This document shows, piece after piece, positions 24,480 to 32,384 of a DNA stretch of 46,690 bases. The notes beneath the pieces were generated by a model, which was not told the origin of the DNA, made no database searches, and saw nothing but the letters and a program-made list of their open reading frames with translations. Positions within the stretch are counted from its first letter, which is position 1. Each line of letters starts with the position of its first letter. A program made the position numbers and the translations under genes. Source of the stretch: Clostridiales bacterium (lineage in GTDB: Bacteria > Bacillota > Clostridia > Lachnospirales > CAG-274); contig JAJQFU010000061.1 in NCBI GenBank assembly GCA_021200955.1, positions 1 through 46,690 of the forward strand, in the 5' to 3' direction.

Positions 24480-25292
24480 TTAGTTTTCCTTAACCTCCAT
24501 AAGCGCCGAAAGGCTTCCTCTGTTGTCTCCCATAACCCTGTATGAATAAAACAGGTCTGAATTGCATTTTGTACAGAGGTCTGCGCATTCTATATTTTCT
24601 GCGGGTATTCCCGCTTCTGTAAGTATCTTTTTATTTATTCCCTGAAGGTCGAAAAGATATTTGCCCTCGATTGTGTCATTTTTGAAGTATTCTCTCGAAA
24701 AGGCGAATTTTTCATTAAAAACGGACTTAACGTAATTGTCTACCTGATAACAGCAGCCCCCAATACAGGGACCTATTCCGCAGAGAATGTTTTTTTTGTC
24801 ACAGCCGTAGTCCTTGACCATTTTGGAAACGGTTTTTGCCCCTATTGAAAGAGCCGTGCCCTTCCAGCCGGAATGGCTCAGGGCAATAACCCTTTTTACA
24901 GGGTCTAAAAAATAAAGGGGAGTGCAGTCTGCGTGAAATGTCACCAAAACTACATTTGGGTCAGCTGTCATAAGTCCGTCGGTTTCCAAAATATCGCTTT
25001 CCTTAAAAAGACCTTTTCCTCTGTCGTCGGGGGCAGCGTCATAAATTACAGCCTTGTGAACCTGATCCGTAAAGACTGTGTTTTTATAATCAGCCCCTAT
25101 GGCGGAGCAGAGCCTTCTGTAGTTTTCGACAACGTTTTCCTTTTTATCGTGCTTAAATCTCAGGTTTAAGGAGCTTAAAGCCCCTTCCGAAACACCGCCT
25201 AACCTTGTGGAAAAGCAGTGGTTTACAACCCCTGTTTTTTCAAAGCTTTCGAAAACAAAATAAACAAGGTCTCCCTTAACGATTTTTTTCAT
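24480..25292 (-). CDS. pgeF: PgeF/YfiH family multicopper-oxidase-fold protein
   Basis: The protein has the CNF1/YfiH-like (laccase-domain) fold: NHCFSTRLGGVSEGALSSLNL, then the zinc site DGLMTADPNVVLVTFHADCTPLYFLD and LSHSGWKGTALS, and later CGIGPCIGGCCYQVD. Members have been described as purine nucleoside-active enzymes and as peptidoglycan editing factor, removing misplaced L-Ser from precursors. I start it at the ATG at 25292 because MKKIVKGDLVYFVFE aligns with the family N-terminus; the in-frame extension to 25340 is not convincing. It follows yraN in the operon. Confidence 0.9.
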   Translation of the reverse strand: MKKIVKGDLVYFVFESFEKTGVVNHCFSTRLGGVSEGALSSLNLRFKHDKKENVVENYRRLCSAIGADYKNTVFTDQVHKAVIYDAAPDDRGKGLFKESDILETDGLMTADPNVVLVTFHADCTPLYFLDPVKRVIALSHSGWKGTALSIGAKTVSKMVKDYGCDKKNILCGIGPCIGGCCYQVDNYVKSVFNEKFAFSREYFKNDTIEGKYLFDLQGINKKILTEAGIPAENIECADLCTKCNSDLFYSYRVMGDNRGSLSALMEVKEN

Positions 25293-25317
25293 AATAACCT
25301 GTCCTTTATATAAGCCA

Positions 25318-25668
25318 TTACGCCATAAAGGCATTTTCAAAATGGTTTATTTCTTTGTCAAATATATCTATAACGTCAAAGCGAATGCCTGTTCGAGGGC
25401 TTATGCCCTTTTCGTAGATATAGGCTTTGGCTGTGTTTAATATTTTCCGCTTTTTAGATCTGTTGACTGCGTCCGTACCCTGACCCAATTGGGTGGTTGT
25501 GCGATATTTTACCTCAACAAATATAAGAAGCCCGTCCTTTTGGGCAACTATGTCGATTTCGCCCCGTCTCGTACGGTAGTTTCTGTCAGTTACGGTGTAG
25601 CCCTTGTTCTCTAAATATTTTGCGGCGATTTCTTCGCCTATTTTTCCTGCTTGGTTTGGAGTATACAT
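25318..25668 (-). CDS. yraN: YraN family (UPF0102) putative endonuclease-fold protein
   Basis: The 116-residue protein has the YraN signature NQAGKIGEEIAAKYLENKGY, then RRGEIDIVAQKDGLLIFVEVKYR. That segment forms a PD-(D/E)XK-like site (E-x-D ... E-V-K). The cellular role is not firmly known, but recombination or DNA processing has been suggested for the family. The ATG at 25668 shares a base with the rnhB stop codon (TAATG), so translation is coupled. The rnhB-yraN pairing is conserved in Clostridia. Confidence 0.9.
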   Translation of the reverse strand: MYTPNQAGKIGEEIAAKYLENKGYTVTDRNYRTRRGEIDIVAQKDGLLIFVEVKYRTTTQLGQGTDAVNRSKKRKILNTAKAYIYEKGISPRTGIRFDVIDIFDKEINHFENAFMA

Positions 25669-26435
25669 TACAGCATTCCCTTCGTAAAGGTTTTCCGATG
25701 AATTGGGCAAAGACCCAGTTCCTTAATTACGGCGATATGTCCGGCTGTGCCGTAGCCCTTATTGCTTTCAAAGCCGTATTCCGGATATTTCTCCGCTTCC
25801 TTAAGCATAAGTCTGTCTCTTGTGACCTTGGCTATAATGCTTGCGGCGGCAACGGTAATGCTCTTTGCGTCGCCCTTTATTATATTTTTTTGTTCGATTT
25901 CTATTTCGTCTAATTTAACTGCGTCTGTCAAAACCAAATCGGGCAGTGGTTCAAGGCTTAAAACAGCCCTTGTCATAGCCTTTTTTGTGGCGTTTAAAAT
26001 ATTGATTTCGTCTATGACGTTATGATCCTCCATAGCTACCGAAACGGAAACAGCTTCTCTCATAATTATGTCAAAAAGCTCCTCACGTTTTTTCTCACTT
26101 AGCTTTTTGGAGTCATTTACACCTTCGATTAAAGCCCCTCGCTTCAAAATAACCGCCGCCGTGACAACAGGACCTGCAAGGGGGCCTCTGCCTGCTTCGT
26201 CAACTCCGGCTATATAGGCGTGACCCTGAGCATAGGCGTCAGTCTCAAAGCGTGACATTTCTCTGAGCCGCATAAGCTCATCCAAATATCTGTTATATCG
26301 TTTATACCCCGAAAGAACAAGCCTTTTAACCGAGGCTCTTTCGTCCTTTTCAAAGGGCTTTAAAACAGAAGGAAGGGCTTCCGCTTCGGTGTTTTTGATT
26401 ATTTCGCTGATTTCTTTTACGCCCAATACTTCCAA
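25668..26435 (-). CDS. rnhB: Ribonuclease HII
   Basis: The 255-residue enzyme removes ribonucleotides and RNA from RNA-DNA hybrids. The catalytic acidic residues lie in AGVDEAGRGPLAGPVV (Asp79, Glu80) and LPDLVLTDAVKL. The motif KGDAKSITVAAASIIAKVTRD is also typical. An N-terminal ~70-residue extension (helical, KRLVLSGYKRYNRYLDEL) is normal for Bacillota RNase HII. Confidence 0.95.
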   Translation of the reverse strand: MEVLGVKEISEIIKNTEAEALPSVLKPFEKDERASVKRLVLSGYKRYNRYLDELMRLREMSRFETDAYAQGHAYIAGVDEAGRGPLAGPVVTAAVILKRGALIEGVNDSKKLSEKKREELFDIIMREAVSVSVAMEDHNVIDEINILNATKKAMTRAVLSLEPLPDLVLTDAVKLDEIEIEQKNIIKGDAKSITVAAASIIAKVTRDRLMLKEAEKYPEYGFESNKGYGTAGHIAVIKELGLCPIHRKTFTKGML

Positions 26436-26467
26436 TGCGTGCGCCCTCCTTTATAAATTTCAATTAT

Positions 26468-26716
26468 TTACTGCTGAGTTTCCTTCCACTCTTCCAAAGC
26501 TCTTGCAAGCTGGTCGGGACAGGATGTAGGTCTGAAGCCGCATCTTATACCCTTGAGCCTTTTAATGGCTTCGTCTACTTCCATTCCCTCAACAAGTCTG
26601 CCGACCCCCTGAGTGTTTCCGCTGCAGCCGCCTACAAAGGTTACGTTGTGCAGCTTATTTTCTTCTACTTCGAAATGTATTTGTCTTGAACAAACTCCTC
26701 TTGTTGTATATTCCAT
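26468..26716 (-). CDS. TSCPD domain protein (TIGR03905 type)
   Basis: The 82-residue protein reads MEYTTRGVCSRQIHFEVEE..., then FVGGCSGNTQGVGRLVEGM and GFRPTSCPDQLARAL. The TSCPD motif and the conserved cysteines (C9, C31, C59, C65) identify the family. The domain also occurs at the end of some ribonucleotide reductases, but the free-standing form has no assigned role; metal or iron-sulfur binding is a guess. It lies between rlmH and rnhB in the leftward block. Confidence 0.88.
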   Translation of the reverse strand: MEYTTRGVCSRQIHFEVEENKLHNVTFVGGCSGNTQGVGRLVEGMEVDEAIKRLKGIRCGFRPTSCPDQLARALEEWKETQQ

Positions 26717-26738
26717 TATTATTCCTCCTTATTAAATC

Positions 26739-27215
26739 TCATTTGTGATATGGTTCTCCTGAAATTATTCTGTAGGCTCTGTAAATCTGCTCCGACAAAA
26801 TTACCCTCATGAGCTGGTGGGGAAAAGTCATTTTAGAAAATGAAAGCAGATAATCGCTTTTTTTAAGAACATTTTGCGAAAGCCCCAAAGAGCCGCCTAT
26901 AATAAAGGTTATACTGCTTGTTCCGCCGATTGCCTTTTCCGAAAGCATTTTCGCAAAGTCCTCGCTTGAAAGCTGTTTTCCCTCGATTGCAAGGGAAACA
27001 ATGTAGCCTTCCTTAAGCTTTGAAAGAAGCCTTTCCCCTTCCTTATCCTTTATTTTAACCGCTTCCGCAGAACTTAATGCCTCAGGTGCTTTTTCGTCGG
27101 GAACTTCGATTATTTCAAGCTTTATATATCGGGAAAGCCTTTTTTTGTATTCTTCAAGGGCGTCCTTGTAAAATTTTTCTTTAATTTTGCCTACACAAAG
27201 TATTGTTATCTTCAT
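26739..27215 (-). CDS. rlmH: 23S rRNA (pseudouridine1915-N3)-methyltransferase RlmH
   Basis: The 158-residue SPOUT enzyme methylates pseudouridine 1915 of 23S rRNA. It has the family start MKITILCVGKIKEKFYKDALEEYKKRLSRY. The knotted C-terminal AdoMet site is SSITFIIGGSLGLSQNVLKK ... LSFSKMTFPHQLMRVILSEQIYRAYRI, and it ends GEPYHK. Its ATG overlaps the preceding gene's stop by one base. This gene order (MBL protein before rlmH) is common in Bacillota. Confidence 0.97.
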   Translation of the reverse strand: MKITILCVGKIKEKFYKDALEEYKKRLSRYIKLEIIEVPDEKAPEALSSAEAVKIKDKEGERLLSKLKEGYIVSLAIEGKQLSSEDFAKMLSEKAIGGTSSITFIIGGSLGLSQNVLKKSDYLLSFSKMTFPHQLMRVILSEQIYRAYRIISGEPYHK

Positions 27216-28012
27216 TAATTTAACTCTATGACCTCGCTGACACGGCTTCTTGCCGCAACGGCTACGTCCAAATAAGTGCCTACCTTAATTTTATATCTTT
27301 CCAAAATGGCTTTAACCGTTTCAAAGGCAAGCTCCTCTGTGTTGTTTTCAAGGCTTAAATGACCAAGTCTTACGTGGGAAAGACTGCCCCACATACTGCA
27401 GGCAAGAAGCTTTCCGGCGGTGTCGTTGCTTAAATGACCCTTTTCGCCGTAAATTCTCCGCTTTAAGGGCTCGGGGTAAGGCCCGTTTTTAAGCATATCC
27501 ACATCGTGGTTGCTTTCAAGCAGCAAGACATTGCTTTCCGCAATGCCGTCCATAACTGTTTTTGTAACGTGTCCTATATCCGTCGCCACGCTGACTTTGT
27601 ATTTATCGGTCATTATGTTATAGCCCACAGGCTCGTTTGCGTCGTGGGGAATGTCAAAAGCCTTTACACAGAGGTCGTTTATAACAAGGCTTTCTCCGCC
27701 GCTTATAACATTTTTGAGATAGGGCTTAATTTTGCCCATTTTATATTCGCCGCCGTTCCAGGTTCCGCAGGTGGCATAAATAGGAGTGCCGAATCTGCGT
27801 GAAAAAATACCTGCGCCTTTAATATGGTCGTCGTGTTCGTGAGTTAAAAACAAAGCGTCTATATCGCTGCCCCGGCAGCCTATGGCGTTCAGCCCGGCTT
27901 CAATGCATTTTCCGCTTAAGCCGGCATCAATCAAAATTTTAGTATGCTCCGAACCTATAAAAACACAGTTGCCCGATGAACCGCTGGCAATTGTTGCAAA
28001 CTGCAAAGACAT
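27215..28012 (-). CDS. MBL-fold hydrolase (YycJ/WalJ-like)
   Basis: The 265-residue protein is a metallo-beta-lactamase-fold hydrolase with the zinc motif LTHEHDDHIKGAGIF (about 56-70). It has ATDIGHVT, LLLESNHDVDML and SHVRLGHLSLEN as further ligands. The start SLQFATIASGSSGNCVFIG is typical of YycJ. The Bacillus homologue is a 5'-3' DNA exonuclease linked to mismatch repair and cell-wall control. No walKR genes are nearby, so the regulatory link is not visible here. Confidence 0.88.
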   Translation of the reverse strand: MSLQFATIASGSSGNCVFIGSEHTKILIDAGLSGKCIEAGLNAIGCRGSDIDALFLTHEHDDHIKGAGIFSRRFGTPIYATCGTWNGGEYKMGKIKPYLKNVISGGESLVINDLCVKAFDIPHDANEPVGYNIMTDKYKVSVATDIGHVTKTVMDGIAESNVLLLESNHDVDMLKNGPYPEPLKRRIYGEKGHLSNDTAGKLLACSMWGSLSHVRLGHLSLENNTEELAFETVKAILERYKIKVGTYLDVAVAARSRVSEVIELN

Positions 28013-28063
28013 ATCATCACCTGTAAAACCAAATTTGGCTGTTAATTTTTATTTTTTCAGCTC

Positions 28064-29359
28064 TTACTGAGCTTTTTCGCTGTTATCGGGCTTTTCCTCA
28101 ACGGCTACTCTCTTAATATCCGCCCCCAGCATACAAAGCTTGCTTTCAATATTTGCGTAGCCCCTGTCAATAAAGCGTATATTATATATAGTAGAAACAC
28201 CCTTCGCCGCCAAAGCGGCAATTATCATAGCAGCCCCCGCTCTTAAATCCGTAGCGGAAACGTCTGCGCCGCTGAGCTCCTTAACGCCGTCAATAACGGC
28301 TTCTCTGCCCTTTACCTCTATTTTTGCTCCGAACTTCTTAAGCTCGGCTATATACTGATACCTTGTTTCCCACACGTTTTCTATGACCTTGCTTCTGCCC
28401 TCGGCAATTGACAAAAGAGCCGTTATCTGGGGCTGAAGATCCGTAGGGAAGCCGGGATAAACCATAGTTTTTACATTTGTGGGGTAAAGTCTGCCGTCCG
28501 AAATAACTCTTATATAGTCGTCGCCTTCTATAATTCGGCAGCCTATTTCCTCAAGCTTTGCCGTAAGAGAATCCATATGCTTGGGAATAAGGTTTTTAAC
28601 CGTAATGTCTCCGCCGGTAACAGCTCCGCAAATCATATATGTACCGGCTTCGATTTGATCGGGAATTATGGTATATTCCCCTCCGTGAAGCCTGTCCGCA
28701 CCCTGTATTCTTATAACGTCCGTTCCTGCTCCCTTAATGTTTGCCCCCAGCATATTCAGGAAGTTGGCAGTGTCTACAATGTGGGGCTCTTTTGCCGCGT
28801 TTTCAATAACGGTTCTGCCCTTTGCACGGCAGGCGGCTATCATAATGTTTATGGTCGCCCCGACGGAAGCCACGTCCAAATAAATGTTTGCCCCGTGAAG
28901 TCTGCCGTTTACGTCAAGCTTTATAACCCTGTCGTCGCTTGTGTCGATTCTTGCGCCCATCATTCTGAAGCCCTTAAGGTGCTGGTCGATAGGTCTTTCG
29001 CCGAAGTTGCACCCTCCGGGGAGAGCAACCTCCGCATGACCGAACCTTCCCAAAAGAGCGCCCATAAGGTAATAAGAAGCCCTTATTTTCCTAACGGATT
29101 CATCGTTTGCTATATATGATTTAACTTTTCTTGAATCTATAATAAGGGTTGACTCGTCTGAGAGAGTACACTTAGCACCCAAAGCGTTAAGGGTTTTCAT
29201 AAGACAGGCAACGTCTTCAATGTCCGGCAGGTTTTCTATAACCGAAACACCCTCCGCAACTATTGCCGCCGGAATAATCGCCACTGCGGCGTTTTTCGCT
29301 CCGCTTATGGAAACAACGCCCTTAAGCTTTTTCTGCCCCTTTATTTCAAAACATTCCAT
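28064..29359 (-). CDS. murA: UDP-N-acetylglucosamine 1-carboxyvinyltransferase
   Basis: The 431-residue enzyme catalyses the first committed step of peptidoglycan synthesis. KGVVSISGAKNAAVAIIPA is the N-terminal signature, and the fosfomycin-sensitive Cys117 lies in LPGGCNFGERPIDQHLKGF. MVYPGFPTDLQPQ and LRAGAAMIIAALAAKG are also characteristic. It is the first gene of the leftward block and has its own promoter upstream. The last ~15 residues (VAVEEKPDNSEKAQ) form an acidic tail. Confidence 0.97.
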   Translation of the reverse strand: MECFEIKGQKKLKGVVSISGAKNAAVAIIPAAIVAEGVSVIENLPDIEDVACLMKTLNALGAKCTLSDESTLIIDSRKVKSYIANDESVRKIRASYYLMGALLGRFGHAEVALPGGCNFGERPIDQHLKGFRMMGARIDTSDDRVIKLDVNGRLHGANIYLDVASVGATINIMIAACRAKGRTVIENAAKEPHIVDTANFLNMLGANIKGAGTDVIRIQGADRLHGGEYTIIPDQIEAGTYMICGAVTGGDITVKNLIPKHMDSLTAKLEEIGCRIIEGDDYIRVISDGRLYPTNVKTMVYPGFPTDLQPQITALLSIAEGRSKVIENVWETRYQYIAELKKFGAKIEVKGREAVIDGVKELSGADVSATDLRAGAAMIIAALAAKGVSTIYNIRFIDRGYANIESKLCMLGADIKRVAVEEKPDNSEKAQ

Positions 29360-29417
29360 TTTAATTCAGCACTCCAATTGAATTTTTACCACTAAATTAT
29401 TATATCACACCATAATA

Positions 29418-29446
29418 ATTCTAAAGCCTTTTTTACCTTTTGTCAA
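29418..29446 (-). promoter_or_regulatory. Promoter of murA and the leftward housekeeping block
   Basis: On the minus strand TTGACA (29446-29441) is followed by 17 bp and TAGAAT (29423-29418), about 60 bp before the murA start. GGAG lies about 12 nt before the ATG. Confidence 0.7.
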
Positions 29447-29588
29447 GCAAAAATATGTCAGTCTTTCAAGTATCGGCGTGTATTTGTTAAAAACGAAGAA
29501 AATATTTTTTATGTTTCATTTTATCTTTACTTTCAACAAATTTTTTGCTATAATATCAGAAGGCAATCACTAAAAGGGTTGGTTAGGC

Positions 29589-29753
29589 AATGCTGATTTA
29601 GAGGAAATGAAAAATAATTTTACGGAAAAATACTGCGCTCCACGCATAAAAAAAGCTCGAACACATTAAAAAGTTGCTTTTTTTATTGCTTTTCTGCTTG
29701 ATTTTTCCGTCGCTGACACTAAAATTATTTTTCATATTGAATTATTCAGCATT
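29589..29753. repeat. 165-bp MITE-like imperfect inverted repeat
   Basis: The outer ends are AATGCTGA (29589-29596) and TCAGCATT (29746-29753). Inside these ATGAAAAATAATTTTA (29607-29622) pairs exactly with 29720-29735, and GGAAAAAT pairs with ATTTTTCC. The centre has a further hairpin around CATTAAAAAGTTGC. A plausible -10 box (TATAAT, 29551-29556) stands upstream. No open frame of note is inside. It could be a miniature transposable element or a structured RNA. Confidence 0.55.
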
Positions 29754-29810
29754 CCCTCAGGCGAACTTCTGCTATAATTTTAGTACCTGTCGGACTTTAG
29801 TTATAAAGTG

Positions 29811-29897
29811 TTCAGAATTTTTGCTTCGCAAAAACATATACTGAGTCTTTTTTCGTTGAAAAAATTCTCAGTATATGCCCGACTTCTTTCGGATTCC
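29811..29897 (+). repeat. Structured intergenic repeat, copy A
   Basis: Two hairpins follow TTCAGAA. The first is TTTTTGC (29818-29824) with GCAAAAA (29828-29834). The second is CATATACTGAG (29835-29845) with CTCAGTATATG (29867-29877), enclosing TTTTTTCGTTGAAAAAA. It ends CTTCTTTCGGATTC. Copy B at 35006-35091 keeps the framework but has different, still paired stem bases. Confidence 0.6.
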
Positions 29898-29907
29898 AGG
29901 GATCGTT

Positions 29908-30021
29908 ATGCTTGCGTTTGACGTAATGTATATGTACTTTGTTGCTATACAAACTGTATATGACATAAAGTACATAATATTATCAAAAAATGCCACAAAA
30001 AAGACCACCCCATTGTCGTAA
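29908..30021 (+). CDS. Possible 37-residue hydrophobic peptide
   Basis: ATG at 29908, with AGGG 6 nt upstream, opens a 37-codon frame that begins MLAFDVMYMYFVAIQTVYDI. It continues with a hydrophobic stretch and ends in a lysine- and threonine-rich tail (KNATKKTTPLS). The layout, a short hydrophobic segment followed by a charged tail and then two terminators on opposite strands, resembles small type I toxin-like peptides of Bacillota. I cannot confirm the family, and a frame this short could be chance. The rest of 29360-30326 holds only repeats, terminators and promoters. Confidence 0.35.
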   Translation: MLAFDVMYMYFVAIQTVYDIKYIILSKNATKKTTPLS

Positions 30022-30033
30022 AAGCGGTGGTCT
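30002..30033 (-). terminator. Leftward terminator
   Basis: AGACCACC (30002-30009) pairs with GGTGGTCT (30026-30033). On the minus strand the hairpin is followed by TTTTTTGTGG. It overlaps the end of the small peptide frame and would stop leftward, possibly antisense, transcripts. Confidence 0.65.
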
Positions 30034-30092
30034 AAGTTAATACAATACTATCGTCTAACTGACTTACAGTAATTGCTTAGTCGAAAGACGGG

Positions 30093-30126
30093 AAAAGGTG
30101 AGTATTAGCAGTACTCGCCTTTTCTT
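30093..30126 (+). terminator. Terminator before the ABC importer operon
   Basis: AAAAGGTGAGTA (30093-30104) pairs with TACTCGCCTTTT (30112-30123; one G-U pair) around a 7-nt loop and is followed by CTTTTTA. The hairpin is nearly symmetrical and can work on both strands. Confidence 0.75.
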
Positions 30127-30222
30127 TTTATATCTATATTATACATCGGTTCTTTATGAATTTCAAGTGTTTAAGGAAAAAAATTTTGAAAAACCTATGT
30201 TTGTTTAAAATGAAAAATACTA

Positions 30223-30251
30223 TTGACTTTTATTCGGAATAATCTTATAAT
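30223..30251 (+). promoter_or_regulatory. Promoter of the ABC importer operon
   Basis: TTGACT (30223-30228) and TATAAT (30246-30251) are 17 bp apart, about 75 bp before the start codon. The leader holds a small hairpin (AAAGTG / CACTTT) but no T-box or riboswitch that I can recognise. Confidence 0.8.
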
Positions 30252-30326
30252 TTAAATAATCTGAAAGTGTTTTATCACTTTAAAGTTACAATTTTTACAG
30301 TTTCCAATATTTAAGGAGGAAAAAAT

Positions 30327-31379
30327 ATGTTAAGATTTAAAAAAGCCTTTGCGCTTATGACAGCAGGCTGTATGCTTCTTTCAACAGCTGCTTGCGGAAG
30401 CTCCGCAGAAACAGAGACTGAAACAGCTGCTGAAACAGCCGAAACAGAAGCAGTTGAGGGAAGCTATTCAATAGGTATCATTAAGCAGATGGATCACGTT
30501 GCTTTAAACTCATCTGAAGAGGGCTTTGTTCAGGCACTTGCAGACAACGGTCTTGTTGACGGCGAAAACTTAACAATCGACTACGAAAACGGTCAGGGCG
30601 ATGTAAACAATCTTTCAACTATTGCAGACCAGTTTGTAGCAGACGATGTTGACCTTATCTTTGCCGTTGCAACAAACGCAGCTCAGGCTGCCGCAGGCAA
30701 GACAACAACTATCCCCATTATAGGAACAGCTATTACATCATACACAGAGGCAAGCCTTGTTGACACAGACGAAGTACCCGGCGGAAACGTAACAGGTACT
30801 ACGGATATGAACCCCGTTGAGGATCAGATTGCTCTTATTAAGGAAGTTTGCCCCGACGTTGAAACAGTAGGCTTCCTTTACTGCTCAAACGAAGCAAACT
30901 CTATTTTACAGGTAGAAATGGCAACAGCAGCTTGTGAAGAAGCAGGCTTCGCTACAGTTGAACAGACAGTTTCAAGCACAAACGAGGTTCAGCAGGCAAC
31001 TCAGAACATCGTTACAAACTGCGACGCTATCTACATCCCCACAGACAACGTATTCGCTTCTTCTATGCCTATCGTAAACGAGGTTGCTGTTGCAGCAGGC
31101 ATCCCCGTATTCTGCGGCGAATCCGGTATGGTTCAGTCAGGCGGCTTTGCTACATTGGGCATCACATATTATTCAATCGGTTATCAGGCAGGTCTTATGG
31201 CAGTTGACGTATTGGTAAACGGTGCTGACCCTGCTGAAATGCCTATTCAGGGCTCAAGCGAATTTGAATACTGCTTTAACGGCGATACAGCAGACGCACT
31301 CGGAATTGAGATCCCCGAAAAGTATGCAGACGCAGTTTACTATGCTGATGAAGCAGCAGACGCAGAAGCGGCTGAGTAA
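30327..31379 (+). CDS. ABC importer substrate-binding lipoprotein (ABC_sub_bind/TrpX-like)
   Basis: The 350-residue protein has a lipoprotein signal (LLSTAACGSS, lipidated Cys about residue 23) and a Thr/Glu-rich linker. The periplasmic-binding fold follows (IGIIKQMDHVALNSSEEGFVQAL, IADQFVADDVDLIFAVATNAAQAA, VETVGFLYCSNEANS). This is the ABC_sub_bind family; relatives in the TrpXYZ system bind tryptophan, and others bind undefined ligands. The C-terminus is an acidic Ala/Glu tail. AAGGAGG precedes the ATG. The permease and ATPase follow in one operon. Confidence 0.88.
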   Translation: MLRFKKAFALMTAGCMLLSTAACGSSAETETETAAETAETEAVEGSYSIGIIKQMDHVALNSSEEGFVQALADNGLVDGENLTIDYENGQGDVNNLSTIADQFVADDVDLIFAVATNAAQAAAGKTTTIPIIGTAITSYTEASLVDTDEVPGGNVTGTTDMNPVEDQIALIKEVCPDVETVGFLYCSNEANSILQVEMATAACEEAGFATVEQTVSSTNEVQQATQNIVTNCDAIYIPTDNVFASSMPIVNEVAVAAGIPVFCGESGMVQSGGFATLGITYYSIGYQAGLMAVDVLVNGADPAEMPIQGSSEFEYCFNGDTADALGIEIPEKYADAVYYADEAADAEAAE

Positions 31380-31472
31380 TTTCCTGCTTTAAAATTTTAA
31401 AGAAACTATGCCTATCAACAGGGAATGGCGAAAGCGTCATTCCCTGTTTTGACAGGAGAAAGGAGAGACTGT

Positions 31473-32384
31473 ATGGGAGCGATAATTTTAAGTGCAGTTT
31501 CGCTTGGAACCCTTTGGGCAGTTATGACCCTGGGAGTTTACATTACATACAGAATTTTGGATATAGCCGACTTAACCGTTGAAGGCTCTATAGCCACAGG
31601 TGCGGCAGTTGCGGCGCACCTTATTTCCGTAGGGGTAAGCCCCTGGGCGGCAACTGCGGCGGCAATCGGCTCAGGTATGCTGGCAGGTCTGGCTACGGGT
31701 CTGCTTCATACAAAGCTCAAAATTCCTCCTCTTTTGGCGGGAATTTTAACTATGATTGCCCTTTATTCGGTAAACTTAAGAATTATGGGCAAGTCGAATA
31801 TTCCTCTTTTAAAAACAGCCACTGTTTTTACGGGTATTCAGACAGCTTTTAATTTAGATAAAAACATAGCTATTTTGATTATAGGCGTTATCTGTGCCTT
31901 GGCGGTTTCTGTTTTTATGTACTGGTTTTTCGGTACGGAGCTGGGCTGCGCAGTAAGAGCCACAGGCTCAAACCCTCAAATGGCAAGGGCTCAGGGAATA
32001 AACACAGACACAATGATAAACATAGGGCTTGTTATATCAAACGGATTGGTGGCTTTTTCGGGAGCACTTATTGCTCAAAACCAGTCATACGCTGATGTTC
32101 AAATGGGTACGGGCTCGATAGTTATAGGTCTTGCGTCTTTGATTATAGGCGAGGTTCTTTTCGCTATGAAAACAAACAGCTTTAAGAGGGTTATTTTTGC
32201 GGTTTGTTTGGGTGCGGTCTTATACAGAGTAATTATAGCTTTGGTTCTTAAGGCAGGTATGAACCCCAACGACCTTAAGCTTTTCACTGCTATAACAGTT
32301 GCCTTTTGTCTTGCTTTGCCTGTGGGCAGAGGTTATCTTATGACCATTGCGAAATCCCTGAAGGGAGGCGGAAGCAATGCTTAA
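31473..32384 (+). CDS. ABC importer permease (TrpY-like)
   Basis: The 303-residue integral membrane protein (MGAIILSAVSLGTLWAVMTLGVYITYRILDIADLTVEGS...) has about eight hydrophobic helices. It belongs to the branched-chain-type permease superfamily (BPD_transp_2) paired with ABC_sub_bind proteins. The ATG at 31473 has AGGAG 7 nt upstream; an in-frame start at 31425 lacks such a site. Its end overlaps the ATPase gene by 8 bp. Confidence 0.88.
   Translation: MGAIILSAVSLGTLWAVMTLGVYITYRILDIADLTVEGSIATGAAVAAHLISVGVSPWAATAAAIGSGMLAGLATGLLHTKLKIPPLLAGILTMIALYSVNLRIMGKSNIPLLKTATVFTGIQTAFNLDKNIAILIIGVICALAVSVFMYWFFGTELGCAVRATGSNPQMARAQGINTDTMINIGLVISNGLVAFSGALIAQNQSYADVQMGTGSIVIGLASLIIGEVLFAMKTNSFKRVIFAVCLGAVLYRVIIALVLKAGMNPNDLKLFTAITVAFCLALPVGRGYLMTIAKSLKGGGSNA

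Noticed and set aside
30252..30326. T-box or riboswitch in the leader of the TrpXYZ-like importer
   Set aside because: The leader is only about 75 nt and has one small hairpin; no T-box sequence, specifier loop or known riboswitch core is visible.
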